Origin: an uncultured Prevotellaceae bacterium
Lineage (GTDB): Bacteria; Bacteroidota; Bacteroidia; Bacteroidales; Bacteroidaceae
Assembly: GCA_946410305.1 (NCBI GenBank)
Contig: CAMJZV010000020.1
Location: 1-60,344, forward strand
Reading direction: 5' to 3'
Length of the DNA stretch: 60,344 nucleotides
Translations under genes and position numbers: made by a program
In this document: positions 41,236 to 49,400 of the stretch, piece after piece
Layout: each line of letters starts with the position of its first letter
Numbering within the stretch: position 1 is the first letter of the stretch
Notes under the pieces: model-generated
Told to the model about the DNA's origin: nothing
Databases searched by the model: none
Seen by the model: only the letters and a program-made list of their open reading frames with translations

Positions 41236-44193
41236 ATGCGAGTTGTATTTATTGCACTTATCCTCCAGATGCTGTCCACAGCAGTCCGTGCTCAGTTTTC
41301 AAGTACCTTGCTTGAACGCTATAATATGTCGTGTCTGGACTTGACCAGTGGACTTCCGCATGACCATGTGAATCATATCTTTGTCGATAGTCAGGGCTTC
41401 GTATGGGTCTCCAGCTATGGAGGTGGTGCTGTGCGTTATGACGGATATACCTTCAAAGCCCCTCGTCAGGGAGACAGCCGTTCGTGTCTTGGCTTTGCAG
41501 AAGACCGCCATCGCCGCCTATGGATAGCCTACGACGAAGGTACTGTTGTCATTGACCTCAATACCATGCGTCGCGTGATTCCCTCTTTTGCAGGAAGCAA
41601 TATAGGCGCTTTACTCCAACAAGCTTCAGTGAAGGTGTATTGTGACTCAAAGGGTGCCATGTGGCAGGTGGCTCGTGACAGCATTTATCGCTATGAGTTC
41701 GATGAAGAGGGAAACATCTCAGGAATCAGTCGTTGTCGTTATCAAGGCAATACCCCCGATATTGCCATCCGCGATGTGGATAACAATGGTAATGTATGGG
41801 TTTCCACCTTGTTGGGAATTTCCCGCCTCACCGCAGTTGGCAAGACATTAAAGTTGACTCCCATACATACTGTCCTACAGAAACTCAAAGGGCTTTTTGT
41901 TACCGACATCCTCCGTCAGGGCAGCAATGTGTGGATCGCTACCAGTCAAGGACTTTATGAGTATAATCTCTACGACAATAGGCTGCGTAGTTTCCTCCAT
42001 ACCTCTGACGAACGTTCTTTGTCGCATAATCATGCCACTTCATTGGCGCTGACCTCTGACGGAAACCTGATTGTGGGTACATTGAGAGGAATATGTCTGT
42101 TCGATGCCAGTCGTTCTGATTTCTTCCATTGGAATTCTTCTACAGCAAGTCGTCCGCTGCCAAGCGATTTCGTCTGCTGCCTGTTAAACTACGAGGGGCA
42201 ACTGTGGATAGGTACGGAGACTGCTGGTATCGTATGTCTCTCACCTAAACCCTTGCTATTGCAGAACTATGTTCATCAGGCCAATCAACCTCAGTCGTTG
42301 TCGCCCAATCCTGTGAATGCAATGTATGCCGCTGCTGACGGTACCTTATGGGTGGGTAATGTTGAGGGTGGACTCAGCAGACGTGTAAAGGGCGAACAAG
42401 GTGATGTCTTTCATCATTGGACCACTGCCAACTCTTCTTTGTCACATAATTCTGTGTCAGTGCTAGCGCCTGATAGTCATGGTAGACTATGGATTGGCAC
42501 GTGGGGTGGGGGCGTGAACTACGTAGAAATGAAAGATGAAAGATTAAAGATTACCAATGTGACGCTCCCTGCTGATATCCAACGTCAGACCCAGTATGTT
42601 GGTACCTTGGCTTATGATCAATATAATAATGCACTATGGATAGGTTCCAACGATGGTATCTTCCTTTATGATCTGAATACAGGCAGGATAGAAGACCCTT
42701 TCCCTGGTAATCGCAATATTAGAGGATGTATTGGGACATGTATTGATCGTACTGGCCATTTGTGGATAGGCAGTATTACGGGTGTATGTGATATCAACCT
42801 CCGTTCTGGGCAGAAAGGACGTGGCAACTTCTCCTTCCGCCATCTGCGCCACAAACTGGACAAGCCCAATTCACCCATTATCGACAGAATTACCAGTATT
42901 TATGAAGCCAAAGATGGTACATTATGGCTGGGAAGCGACGGCTATGGCTTATATCGTCGTGTGGTTGGAGAAAAAGGTCAGGAGTCATTCAAGGTGCTGA
43001 CTACTGATGATGGATTGGTTAACAATTCAGTAAAGGGTGTCGTGGAAGACAACCAAGGACGGATATGGATTACGACCAACAATGGATTGTCTGTATATGA
43101 GCCCACTCAGCACACCTTTATTAATTATGGAGAACATGATGGCCTGTTATGTCAGCGCTTCTACTGGAATTCTGCAGTGAAGAGTCCTGATGGTACCGTT
43201 TATTTGGGGAGTACGAAGGGACTGACGGAGATTCGCGGTGAGAATATGGATGCCATATATCCTGAGCACCTGTCTTTCACAGGTCTGATGGTAGATAATC
43301 AGGAGGTAACGTCTTCTAACAGTTCTATTCTTGACTTTGATATATCGCATGCTAAGAGGATTCGCTTACACGAGTCTAACAAGTCGTTCTCACTCAGCTT
43401 CTCTACACTGAGCTATGCAGGTGAGACACAACATTATATCTATAGACTAAAAGGTTTTGAGGATGAATGGATTGCGCTGAAACCTGGCGAGCATACGGTG
43501 AGATATACCAGTCTGAAGCCAGGAACCTATGTCTTCGAGGTGAAAAACAGTACGGAGGCAGGATTGGAAGGACAGACCATTAGTATAGAGGTGGTCATTA
43601 CCCCTTATTTTTGGAAGAGCTGGTGGTTCATGTTGTTGTGTCTAGTGGTGCTGACTATTGCCCTTCTGTATTTCTATAAACAACGTTTGGCAGCCCTTCG
43701 TCGACAGGAAGCAGAGAAACTGCTTATCCCCATCAAGAAGGTCTTGGAGGATTCCGATGCACCTGAGGCATTGCAGGTACGTATTCAGAATATCCTGCAC
43801 CATCATGAACGTATGAAGGAGAGCCGTCATCGTAGTGTGGAAACTGATAAGCAGCAGACGCAGCCTGCTAAGAGTTTCATGGAGCGTGCTACCGATATAC
43901 TGGAGCATCATTATATGGACAGCCAGTTCGATATTACCGAGTTTGCAGATGCGATAGGCATGAGCAAGAGTCTGCTGGCCAAGCGTATTAAGGAGGAGAC
44001 AGGACAGAGCACCACTCAGTTTATCCGCAACTACCGTTTGAGCATTGCCCGTGATCTGATTCTGGAGAATTATGCTGACAGAAATATCACGGAGATAGCC
44101 TATAAAGTTGGATTCAACGACCCCAAATATTTCACCCGCTGTTTTACATCTCTTTACGGGACTTCTCCGAGTACGTATAAATCTACAAGGTAG
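41236..44193 (+). CDS. Membrane-tethered propeller/AraC regulator lacking a kinase
   Basis: This 985-aa protein has a signal peptide (MRVVFIALILQMLSTAVRA) and then periplasmic Reg_prop propeller blades (repeated G-x-LWIGT/GLY-like units such as GFVWVSSYGGGAVRYDGYTF). A Y_Y_Y domain follows (about 720-790, HYIYRLKGFEDEWIAL), one TM helix (about 800-820, WWFMLLCLVVLTIALLYFY), a short linker, and a C-terminal AraC-type double HTH (MSKSLLAKRIKEETGQSTTQ; ITEIAYKVGFNDPKYFTRCF). This is the hybrid two-component (HTCS) layout minus the histidine kinase, ATPase and receiver domains. It probably senses an arabino-oligosaccharide and activates the downstream susC promoter directly from the membrane. A heptamer array encodes residues 432-438. 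Confidence 0.88.
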   Translation: MRVVFIALILQMLSTAVRAQFSSTLLERYNMSCLDLTSGLPHDHVNHIFVDSQGFVWVSSYGGGAVRYDGYTFKAPRQGDSRSCLGFAEDRHRRLWIAYDEGTVVIDLNTMRRVIPSFAGSNIGALLQQASVKVYCDSKGAMWQVARDSIYRYEFDEEGNISGISRCRYQGNTPDIAIRDVDNNGNVWVSTLLGISRLTAVGKTLKLTPIHTVLQKLKGLFVTDILRQGSNVWIATSQGLYEYNLYDNRLRSFLHTSDERSLSHNHATSLALTSDGNLIVGTLRGICLFDASRSDFFHWNSSTASRPLPSDFVCCLLNYEGQLWIGTETAGIVCLSPKPLLLQNYVHQANQPQSLSPNPVNAMYAAADGTLWVGNVEGGLSRRVKGEQGDVFHHWTTANSSLSHNSVSVLAPDSHGRLWIGTWGGGVNYVEMKDERLKITNVTLPADIQRQTQYVGTLAYDQYNNALWIGSNDGIFLYDLNTGRIEDPFPGNRNIRGCIGTCIDRTGHLWIGSITGVCDINLRSGQKGRGNFSFRHLRHKLDKPNSPIIDRITSIYEAKDGTLWLGSDGYGLYRRVVGEKGQESFKVLTTDDGLVNNSVKGVVEDNQGRIWITTNNGLSVYEPTQHTFINYGEHDGLLCQRFYWNSAVKSPDGTVYLGSTKGLTEIRGENMDAIYPEHLSFTGLMVDNQEVTSSNSSILDFDISHAKRIRLHESNKSFSLSFSTLSYAGETQHYIYRLKGFEDEWIALKPGEHTVRYTSLKPGTYVFEVKNSTEAGLEGQTISIEVVITPYFWKSWWFMLLCLVVLTIALLYFYKQRLAALRRQEAEKLLIPIKKVLEDSDAPEALQVRIQNILHHHERMKESRHRSVETDKQQTQPAKSFMERATDILEHHYMDSQFDITEFADAIGMSKSLLAKRIKEETGQSTTQFIRNYRLSIARDLILENYADRNITEIAYKVGFNDPKYFTRCFTSLYGTSPSTYKSTR
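42529..42549 (+). repeat. Three-unit heptamer array inside the regulator gene
   Basis: ATGAAAG ATGAAAG ATTAAAG followed by ATTACCA, in codon phase: 21 nt encode MKDERLK between propeller strands. The units match those of junction arrays elsewhere in the window. Confidence 0.5.
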
Positions 44194-44247
44194 ACAAAAT
44201 ATAAGGTGGACGTTTTTGTCCACCTTTATTATTGTTTTGTCCACCTT
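44187..44247 (+). promoter_or_regulatory. Four-site operator cluster upstream of susC
   Basis: AAGGTAGAC (44187-44195), AAGGTGGAC (44203-44211), GTCCACCTT (44218-44226) and GTCCACCTT (44239-44247): two copies on each strand, spaced 16, 15 and 21 nt start to start. The first overlaps the regulator's stop codon and the last abuts the susC promoter. The two rightmost copies extend to TTTTGTCCACCTT. Copies two and three can also pair as a 9-bp hairpin and may terminate regulator transcripts. The likely ligand is the AraC domain of the adjacent regulator (inference). Confidence 0.6.
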
Positions 44248-44265
44248 GATTTATATCAAGAGCCG

Positions 44266-44273
44266 TATATTTG
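44266..44273 (+). promoter_or_regulatory. -7 element of the susC promoter
   Basis: TATATTTG followed by CAGCG, 51 nt before the ATG at 44325. The only -33 candidate (TTG at 44246) has a 17-nt spacer and lies in the fourth operator site, which fits an activator-dependent promoter. Confidence 0.6.
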
Positions 44274-44324
44274 CAGCGAAAATTCAATTACATAACAATT
44301 TAACATAACCTAAAAACGTTACAC

Positions 44325-47300
44325 ATGAGAAAGAAAATGTTATTCTCGATGGTGTTTATGGCGGGTGTCGCAGGAGGTATTGTCGCCTTTCCTACTCCAG
44401 TCATGGCATCAGTGACACAATCGCAGACAATTAAGGTCAGTGGTCAGATTGTGGATCAAGACGGACAGCCACTCATTGGTGCTACTGTCAAGGTAAAAAA
44501 TGCGAAACTCGGTGTTGTTACCGATTTCGATGGAAATTTCACTATTGATGTTGCTTCGAACAGCGTTCTTGTCGTTAGCTATGTGGGCTACAAAGACCGT
44601 GAAATTGCGGTACGCGGGCGCGCAGCACTCGGACAAATTCAGCTCAGCGATGACACTAACATGCTGGAGCAGGTGGTCGTCGTAGGTTACGGTACGCAGA
44701 AGAAGGCCGACCTGACAGGCTCTGTCTCTATCGTAAATGCTGAAGAACTGAAGCGTGTCTCCAATTCCAACATCTCGACTATGCTTGAAGGTAAGGTCGC
44801 AGGCGTACAGATTACCTCTGACGGACAGCCTGGTGCAGACCCTGCTGTTCGTATCCGTGGTGTCGGCTCTTTTGGTAGCACTGCACCTTTGTATGTTGTC
44901 GATGGTGTGCCCATGGGTACTACCATCCGCGACTTCTCTCCGAACGATATTGAGACCATCCAGGTGCTGAAGGATGCTTCTGCCGGTGCTATCTATGGTT
45001 CACGTGCTGCTAACGGTGTGGTTATTATAACTACAAAAGGTGGTAAGAAAGACCAGCCCTTGAAAGTGGACTATAAAGGTTACTTCGGTGTTGACTGGAT
45101 TTCCAACGATGTCTACGACGTGATGAATGCCGACCAGTACAGCCAGTATTTAGGTCAGGCATGTGCCAATGCCGGCACACCTCTTCCTGGCGGCTACAGC
45201 CTTGGTGCCGATGGCCGTTACCACTTCCAGGACGGTACCGATACCGATTGGTTCAACGAGGTCTTCAAGACTGGAACCCGTCAGAACCACAACATCAATC
45301 TTAGTGGTGGTGGCGCCAATAATACTTATAATATAGGTCTCGACTACTTCAAGCAGAAGGGTACCTTGGAAGGTGCAGGTCCTAACTACGAGCGTTTCAC
45401 CGCCCGTGTGAACAATACGATGGATACCAAGTTCATTAAGTTCCGTACCAGCTTTGTTTATTCACACTCCAGCCAGGATGGTATGGGTGTCTCGAATGCT
45501 GGTGAATATATCCAGGGTTTGTATGGTATGTCGGGATGGAACGTCTTGATGGGTGCTACAACCATGCAGCCAACCATCAAGGCATACGATGAGTCCACTT
45601 GGTGGCTCGACGACAAGGTAGGTGCTGCCAAGAGCTGGAACTATGATGCTTATGGATATGGTGTCTACTATGATACTGTCCATGGTGACATCTCTGCTGC
45701 CAACCCCCTGCTGGTTAACAATCTTTTCCAGCGTAACACGCTGGTGGACCGCTTTGTAGGTACAGCATCAGCTGACGTTGACCTGCTGAAGATGATTGGC
45801 TTGGAGAGCAAGAACCACAAGCTGACCTATAAGCTGAACCTTTCTTACAGTGCTACTCATGCCAACGACCGTACTTGGATCTCTGCCTGGATACAGAGTA
45901 ACCGTGTCTATCTGGACAAGTCGAACGAGAAGCTCACCAAGTCTCACCGTAAGTACACCGATGCGTTGATAGAGAATACGCTGACCTATGATGGCACCTT
46001 CGGCAAACACCACGCTAACCTGGTTGTCGGTCAGACCTTCGAGCAGGAGAACACCAATACGTTGTCTGCTTGGGGTGTCAATTTCACTGAGCCTTACTAT
46101 CTGCAGATTCAGAATGCTTCAGACAAAGATGCTGACTCTTACGAATATAAACACACCATGGCATCTTACATTGCCCGTTTGAACTACGACTATGACGGCA
46201 AATACTTGCTGTCGGCAGTGGTTCGTCGCGACGGTAGCTCGCGTCTATCGAAAGATCGCCGTTGGGATACCTTCCCCTCTATCTCTGTTGGTTGGCGTTT
46301 CGATAAGGAAAGCTTCTATCCCATCAATCGTGATATCATCAATATGTTCAAGATTCGTGCCAGCTATGGTGAGCTTGGTAACGAGAATATTGCCGATGGT
46401 GTCTACGAAATGACGATGGCCCGTAATAATATGACCTACAGCTTTGGTAACCAGCCTGTTACTGGTTCTGCGGCTTCTCAGTTTGTAATCGAGGATGTTT
46501 ATTGGGAGAAGAAGAAGACCATGAATGTCGGTCTTGATCTGGCTTTGTTCAATAACCGTATTGAGTTCACCGCTGAGTGGTATAAAAACAAGTCGCAGGA
46601 TCTGCTCTTCTCGCACGTGCCCGTTCCCAACAGTGGTGGTTTTGCCAATAGTGAGGTGACCATGAATGCTGCCTCGATGGAGAACAGTGGTTTTGAGTTC
46701 AGCGTTACCTATCGTAACCGTGACCACGCCCTGAAGCATGAAATCAGTGCCAATCTGAGCACGCTGCACAATAAAGTGACATCGCTCGGTTTCGGTACAG
46801 AGCAATATCTTGATGGCGACTATATCACCAGAGTCGGTGAAGAGGTTGGTCAGTTCTATGGCTATGTCTATGAGGGTATTGCCCGTACACAGGCCGACCT
46901 TGACGACCATGCCATTCAGGATGGCGCACAGGTTGGTGACTGTCTCTATCAGGATGTCAACGGCGATGGCGTCATTGATACCAACGACCGTGTAGTACTG
47001 GGCCGTGGCCTGCCACGTGTAAACTTCGGTATCAGCGCTCACCTGGAGTACAAGAACTTCGACCTTAGCATCTCGACATTCGGTGCACTCGGTTACCACG
47101 TTACCGATGGTATCTATAACAGTCTGACATCGTGCTACGGTCCTGGCAACAAGAGCGTAGATCAGCTTGATGCCAACCGTTGGTCGGCAGATGGTCTGAC
47201 CTATATTTCAGATGTGCCTCGTACCTATTATTCTACGAGCGGCATGGCTTGGAACGATCTTTTCAGCGATCGTAAGATCCAGAACGCTGCTTATTGGAAG

Positions 47301-47519
47301 CTTGCCAACATCGAGTTGGGCTATAACTTCCGCGACAGTTGGTTCAAGGGCTACGTCTCTGGTGTACGTGTCTATGTATCGGCACAGAACCTGTTGACTC
47401 TGACAAAGTATAAAGGCTATAACGTAGACTATGCTGGTGGTACCTTCACTCCTGGTTTCAACTGGTGCTCATATCCTAGTGCACGCAGTTTCATGGCAGG
47501 TCTGCTCTTCTCGTTCTAA
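44325..47519 (+). CDS. SusC/RagA-family TonB-dependent receptor
   Basis: This 1064-aa protein has a signal peptide, then a CarboxypepD_reg-like N-terminal domain (IKVSGQIVDQDGQPLIGATV; VVTDFDGNFTID), a TonB-box-like LEQVVVVGYGTQKK, a plug domain (ISTMLEGKVAGVQITSDG; DVLKDASAGAIYG-type GSRAANGVV), and a 22-strand-type barrel ending in the aromatic GLLFSF. It imports oligosaccharides across the outer membrane with the SusD partner encoded next. Neighbouring enzymes indicate arabino-oligosaccharides. Confidence 0.97.
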   Translation: MRKKMLFSMVFMAGVAGGIVAFPTPVMASVTQSQTIKVSGQIVDQDGQPLIGATVKVKNAKLGVVTDFDGNFTIDVASNSVLVVSYVGYKDREIAVRGRAALGQIQLSDDTNMLEQVVVVGYGTQKKADLTGSVSIVNAEELKRVSNSNISTMLEGKVAGVQITSDGQPGADPAVRIRGVGSFGSTAPLYVVDGVPMGTTIRDFSPNDIETIQVLKDASAGAIYGSRAANGVVIITTKGGKKDQPLKVDYKGYFGVDWISNDVYDVMNADQYSQYLGQACANAGTPLPGGYSLGADGRYHFQDGTDTDWFNEVFKTGTRQNHNINLSGGGANNTYNIGLDYFKQKGTLEGAGPNYERFTARVNNTMDTKFIKFRTSFVYSHSSQDGMGVSNAGEYIQGLYGMSGWNVLMGATTMQPTIKAYDESTWWLDDKVGAAKSWNYDAYGYGVYYDTVHGDISAANPLLVNNLFQRNTLVDRFVGTASADVDLLKMIGLESKNHKLTYKLNLSYSATHANDRTWISAWIQSNRVYLDKSNEKLTKSHRKYTDALIENTLTYDGTFGKHHANLVVGQTFEQENTNTLSAWGVNFTEPYYLQIQNASDKDADSYEYKHTMASYIARLNYDYDGKYLLSAVVRRDGSSRLSKDRRWDTFPSISVGWRFDKESFYPINRDIINMFKIRASYGELGNENIADGVYEMTMARNNMTYSFGNQPVTGSAASQFVIEDVYWEKKKTMNVGLDLALFNNRIEFTAEWYKNKSQDLLFSHVPVPNSGGFANSEVTMNAASMENSGFEFSVTYRNRDHALKHEISANLSTLHNKVTSLGFGTEQYLDGDYITRVGEEVGQFYGYVYEGIARTQADLDDHAIQDGAQVGDCLYQDVNGDGVIDTNDRVVLGRGLPRVNFGISAHLEYKNFDLSISTFGALGYHVTDGIYNSLTSCYGPGNKSVDQLDANRWSADGLTYISDVPRTYYSTSGMAWNDLFSDRKIQNAAYWKLANIELGYNFRDSWFKGYVSGVRVYVSAQNLLTLTKYKGYNVDYAGGTFTPGFNWCSYPSARSFMAGLLFSF

Positions 47520-47522
47520 GTG

Positions 47523-47556
47523 AGAAGTTAAAGAATTTAGAGAAGTTAAGAAGTTA
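47523..47556 (+). repeat. AGAAGTTA octamer repeats in the susC-susD gap
   Basis: AGAAGTTA at 47523, 47541 and 47549, with a degenerate AAGAATTTAG between. A purine-rich junction repeat directly after the susC stop; it also provides A/G-rich sequence ahead of the susD start. Confidence 0.5.
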
Positions 47557-47569
47557 AAGAAGAAAAACT

Positions 47570-49369
47570 ATGAAACTATATAAATTTTCACTTGCCCTCA
47601 TGATGGGCATCGGCGTTCTGACATCGTGCGAAGGCGAGTTGGACGTGGAGAATGTGAACAGACAAACAGCTACCACTTTCGGCCAAACTGCTGATGAGTT
47701 GGAAGAGAGCGTGATAGCTGCCTATAACCACACCCGTATGGAGGGTACCTACGCTCGTGTTGGTTACAACTACGACGTATGCCGTGGTGATGAGGTATGG
47801 AACTCGTCACAGGTATGGTATCTGCCCTACGACGACTTGAACACTGCTATAGATAATGAGATGAACCAATGGGTATGGCGTGACTGGTATTACACCATCA
47901 ATGTCTGCAACTATATCCTTTCTAAGTTTGCTGACAAACCCGACAACAGTGCCCTGAGCAAGCAGTGGCAGCGCATCAAGGGACAGGCTCTCTTCCTGCG
48001 TGGTCTGAGCTATTACAATCTGGCAGGATACTATCAGAATCCTATCCTCATGCTCAACTACGATGACTATGCCAAGCTTGAGACACTTTATTCTGGCAAC
48101 AGTTCTTACGACGAAGTGCTGAAGCAGGCTGAAGCCGATTTCTCTGAGGCTATGACCCTGTTGCCAACCCGCGATGAGGGTGGTCAGTGGTCTTTAGGTC
48201 GCGCCACTAGCGGTGCCGCTGCCGGCTACTATGCTCGTGCTTTGATGATGCATCCTACTAAGGAAAACCTACAGGAAGCCCTTACAGTTTTGACAGACAT
48301 TATCAGTACTGCAGACGGTGGTAACCAGAAGTATGGTGCTTATAAGCTGATGGCTAACTTTGGTGACAACTTCCGTGAGGGTTCAGCCTACGAGAACAAT
48401 GCTGAGAGCCTTTACGAGGTACAGTTCCTCGACTACGGCACACAGGGTACCGACGACGAGTGGACACCAGTGAATACCAGTGCCAACGCCACTCAGGGAC
48501 ACGCTATTGAGAGTAACTTCGGTCCTGGCGACTTCGGTGGTTGGGCTGACCTCTCTGCCTCTCCCTGGCTCTACAACCTGTTTAAGGCCGAGAAGACCAA
48601 GAACAACAGTCTGGATCCCCGTCTCTATTGGACCATCGGTACCTACGAGACAGAGTGGGAGAACTTTGAGTACGGCAATATGTGCTATGGCAAGAAGATG
48701 GCTGCTGACGACTATGTAGTCACCAACAATAACTATGGTGGTCTGCCCATTGCCAAGTGGACAAATATGCGTACCGGACTCTATGAGTCGGTGGTTACTG
48801 GTCTGCACTGCGGTATTAACCTGCGCATGATGCGTTATTCTGACGTACTGCTGCGTGCTGCTGAATGTGAGAATGAGATTAATGGTCCTACGGCAAAGGC
48901 TATTGAGTGGATCAATATCGTGCGTCGTCGTGCCAACTTGAACGACCTGCAGGTTGCTGACTATACCACTGCCGACAAGCTCTTTGAGCAGATTGCCAAT
49001 GTGGAGCGTCCGAAGGAGTTTGGTTGTGAGTTTGGCCGTGGCTTCGATCTCATCCGCTGGGGTTTCTTCTACAATTCCGAGCGTCTGCAGCAAATCAAGG
49101 AGCATGCTGCTGTCAACTTCTGGACAAAGGACGACTATGCCAAGGGTAATGTGAAGTATACTCCGAAGGATCCTGTCACATACAACGGAAGCAGCAAGAG
49201 TTCTTTCGACAACTGGCTTGCTGGTCACGAGTTCATTCCCATCTACATTGGTATCTTGAACGCTAACCCCAAGCTGACAGGTAATTCTGCCAACGCTTCT
49301 AGCAGCAATGCTAGCTACTATTCTACAAACGGAATCACTATACACCCTGTAGTTGACCTGGATAAATAA
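47570..49369 (+). CDS. SusD/RagB-family glycan-binding lipoprotein
   Basis: This 599-aa protein has lipobox LTSC with Cys20 as anchor. Typical SusD helices are WQRIKGQALFLRGLSYYNLA, ATSGAAAGYYARALM, LRMMRYSDVLLRAAECENEI and FGCEFGRGFDLIRWG. It caps the SusC transporter at the cell surface. It follows susC after 50 nt. Confidence 0.96.
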   Translation: MKLYKFSLALMMGIGVLTSCEGELDVENVNRQTATTFGQTADELEESVIAAYNHTRMEGTYARVGYNYDVCRGDEVWNSSQVWYLPYDDLNTAIDNEMNQWVWRDWYYTINVCNYILSKFADKPDNSALSKQWQRIKGQALFLRGLSYYNLAGYYQNPILMLNYDDYAKLETLYSGNSSYDEVLKQAEADFSEAMTLLPTRDEGGQWSLGRATSGAAAGYYARALMMHPTKENLQEALTVLTDIISTADGGNQKYGAYKLMANFGDNFREGSAYENNAESLYEVQFLDYGTQGTDDEWTPVNTSANATQGHAIESNFGPGDFGGWADLSASPWLYNLFKAEKTKNNSLDPRLYWTIGTYETEWENFEYGNMCYGKKMAADDYVVTNNNYGGLPIAKWTNMRTGLYESVVTGLHCGINLRMMRYSDVLLRAAECENEINGPTAKAIEWINIVRRRANLNDLQVADYTTADKLFEQIANVERPKEFGCEFGRGFDLIRWGFFYNSERLQQIKEHAAVNFWTKDDYAKGNVKYTPKDPVTYNGSSKSSFDNWLAGHEFIPIYIGILNANPKLTGNSANASSSNASYYSTNGITIHPVVDLDK

Positions 49370-49400
49370 TTGTTTGAACATCCTATTAATATAGAATAAT

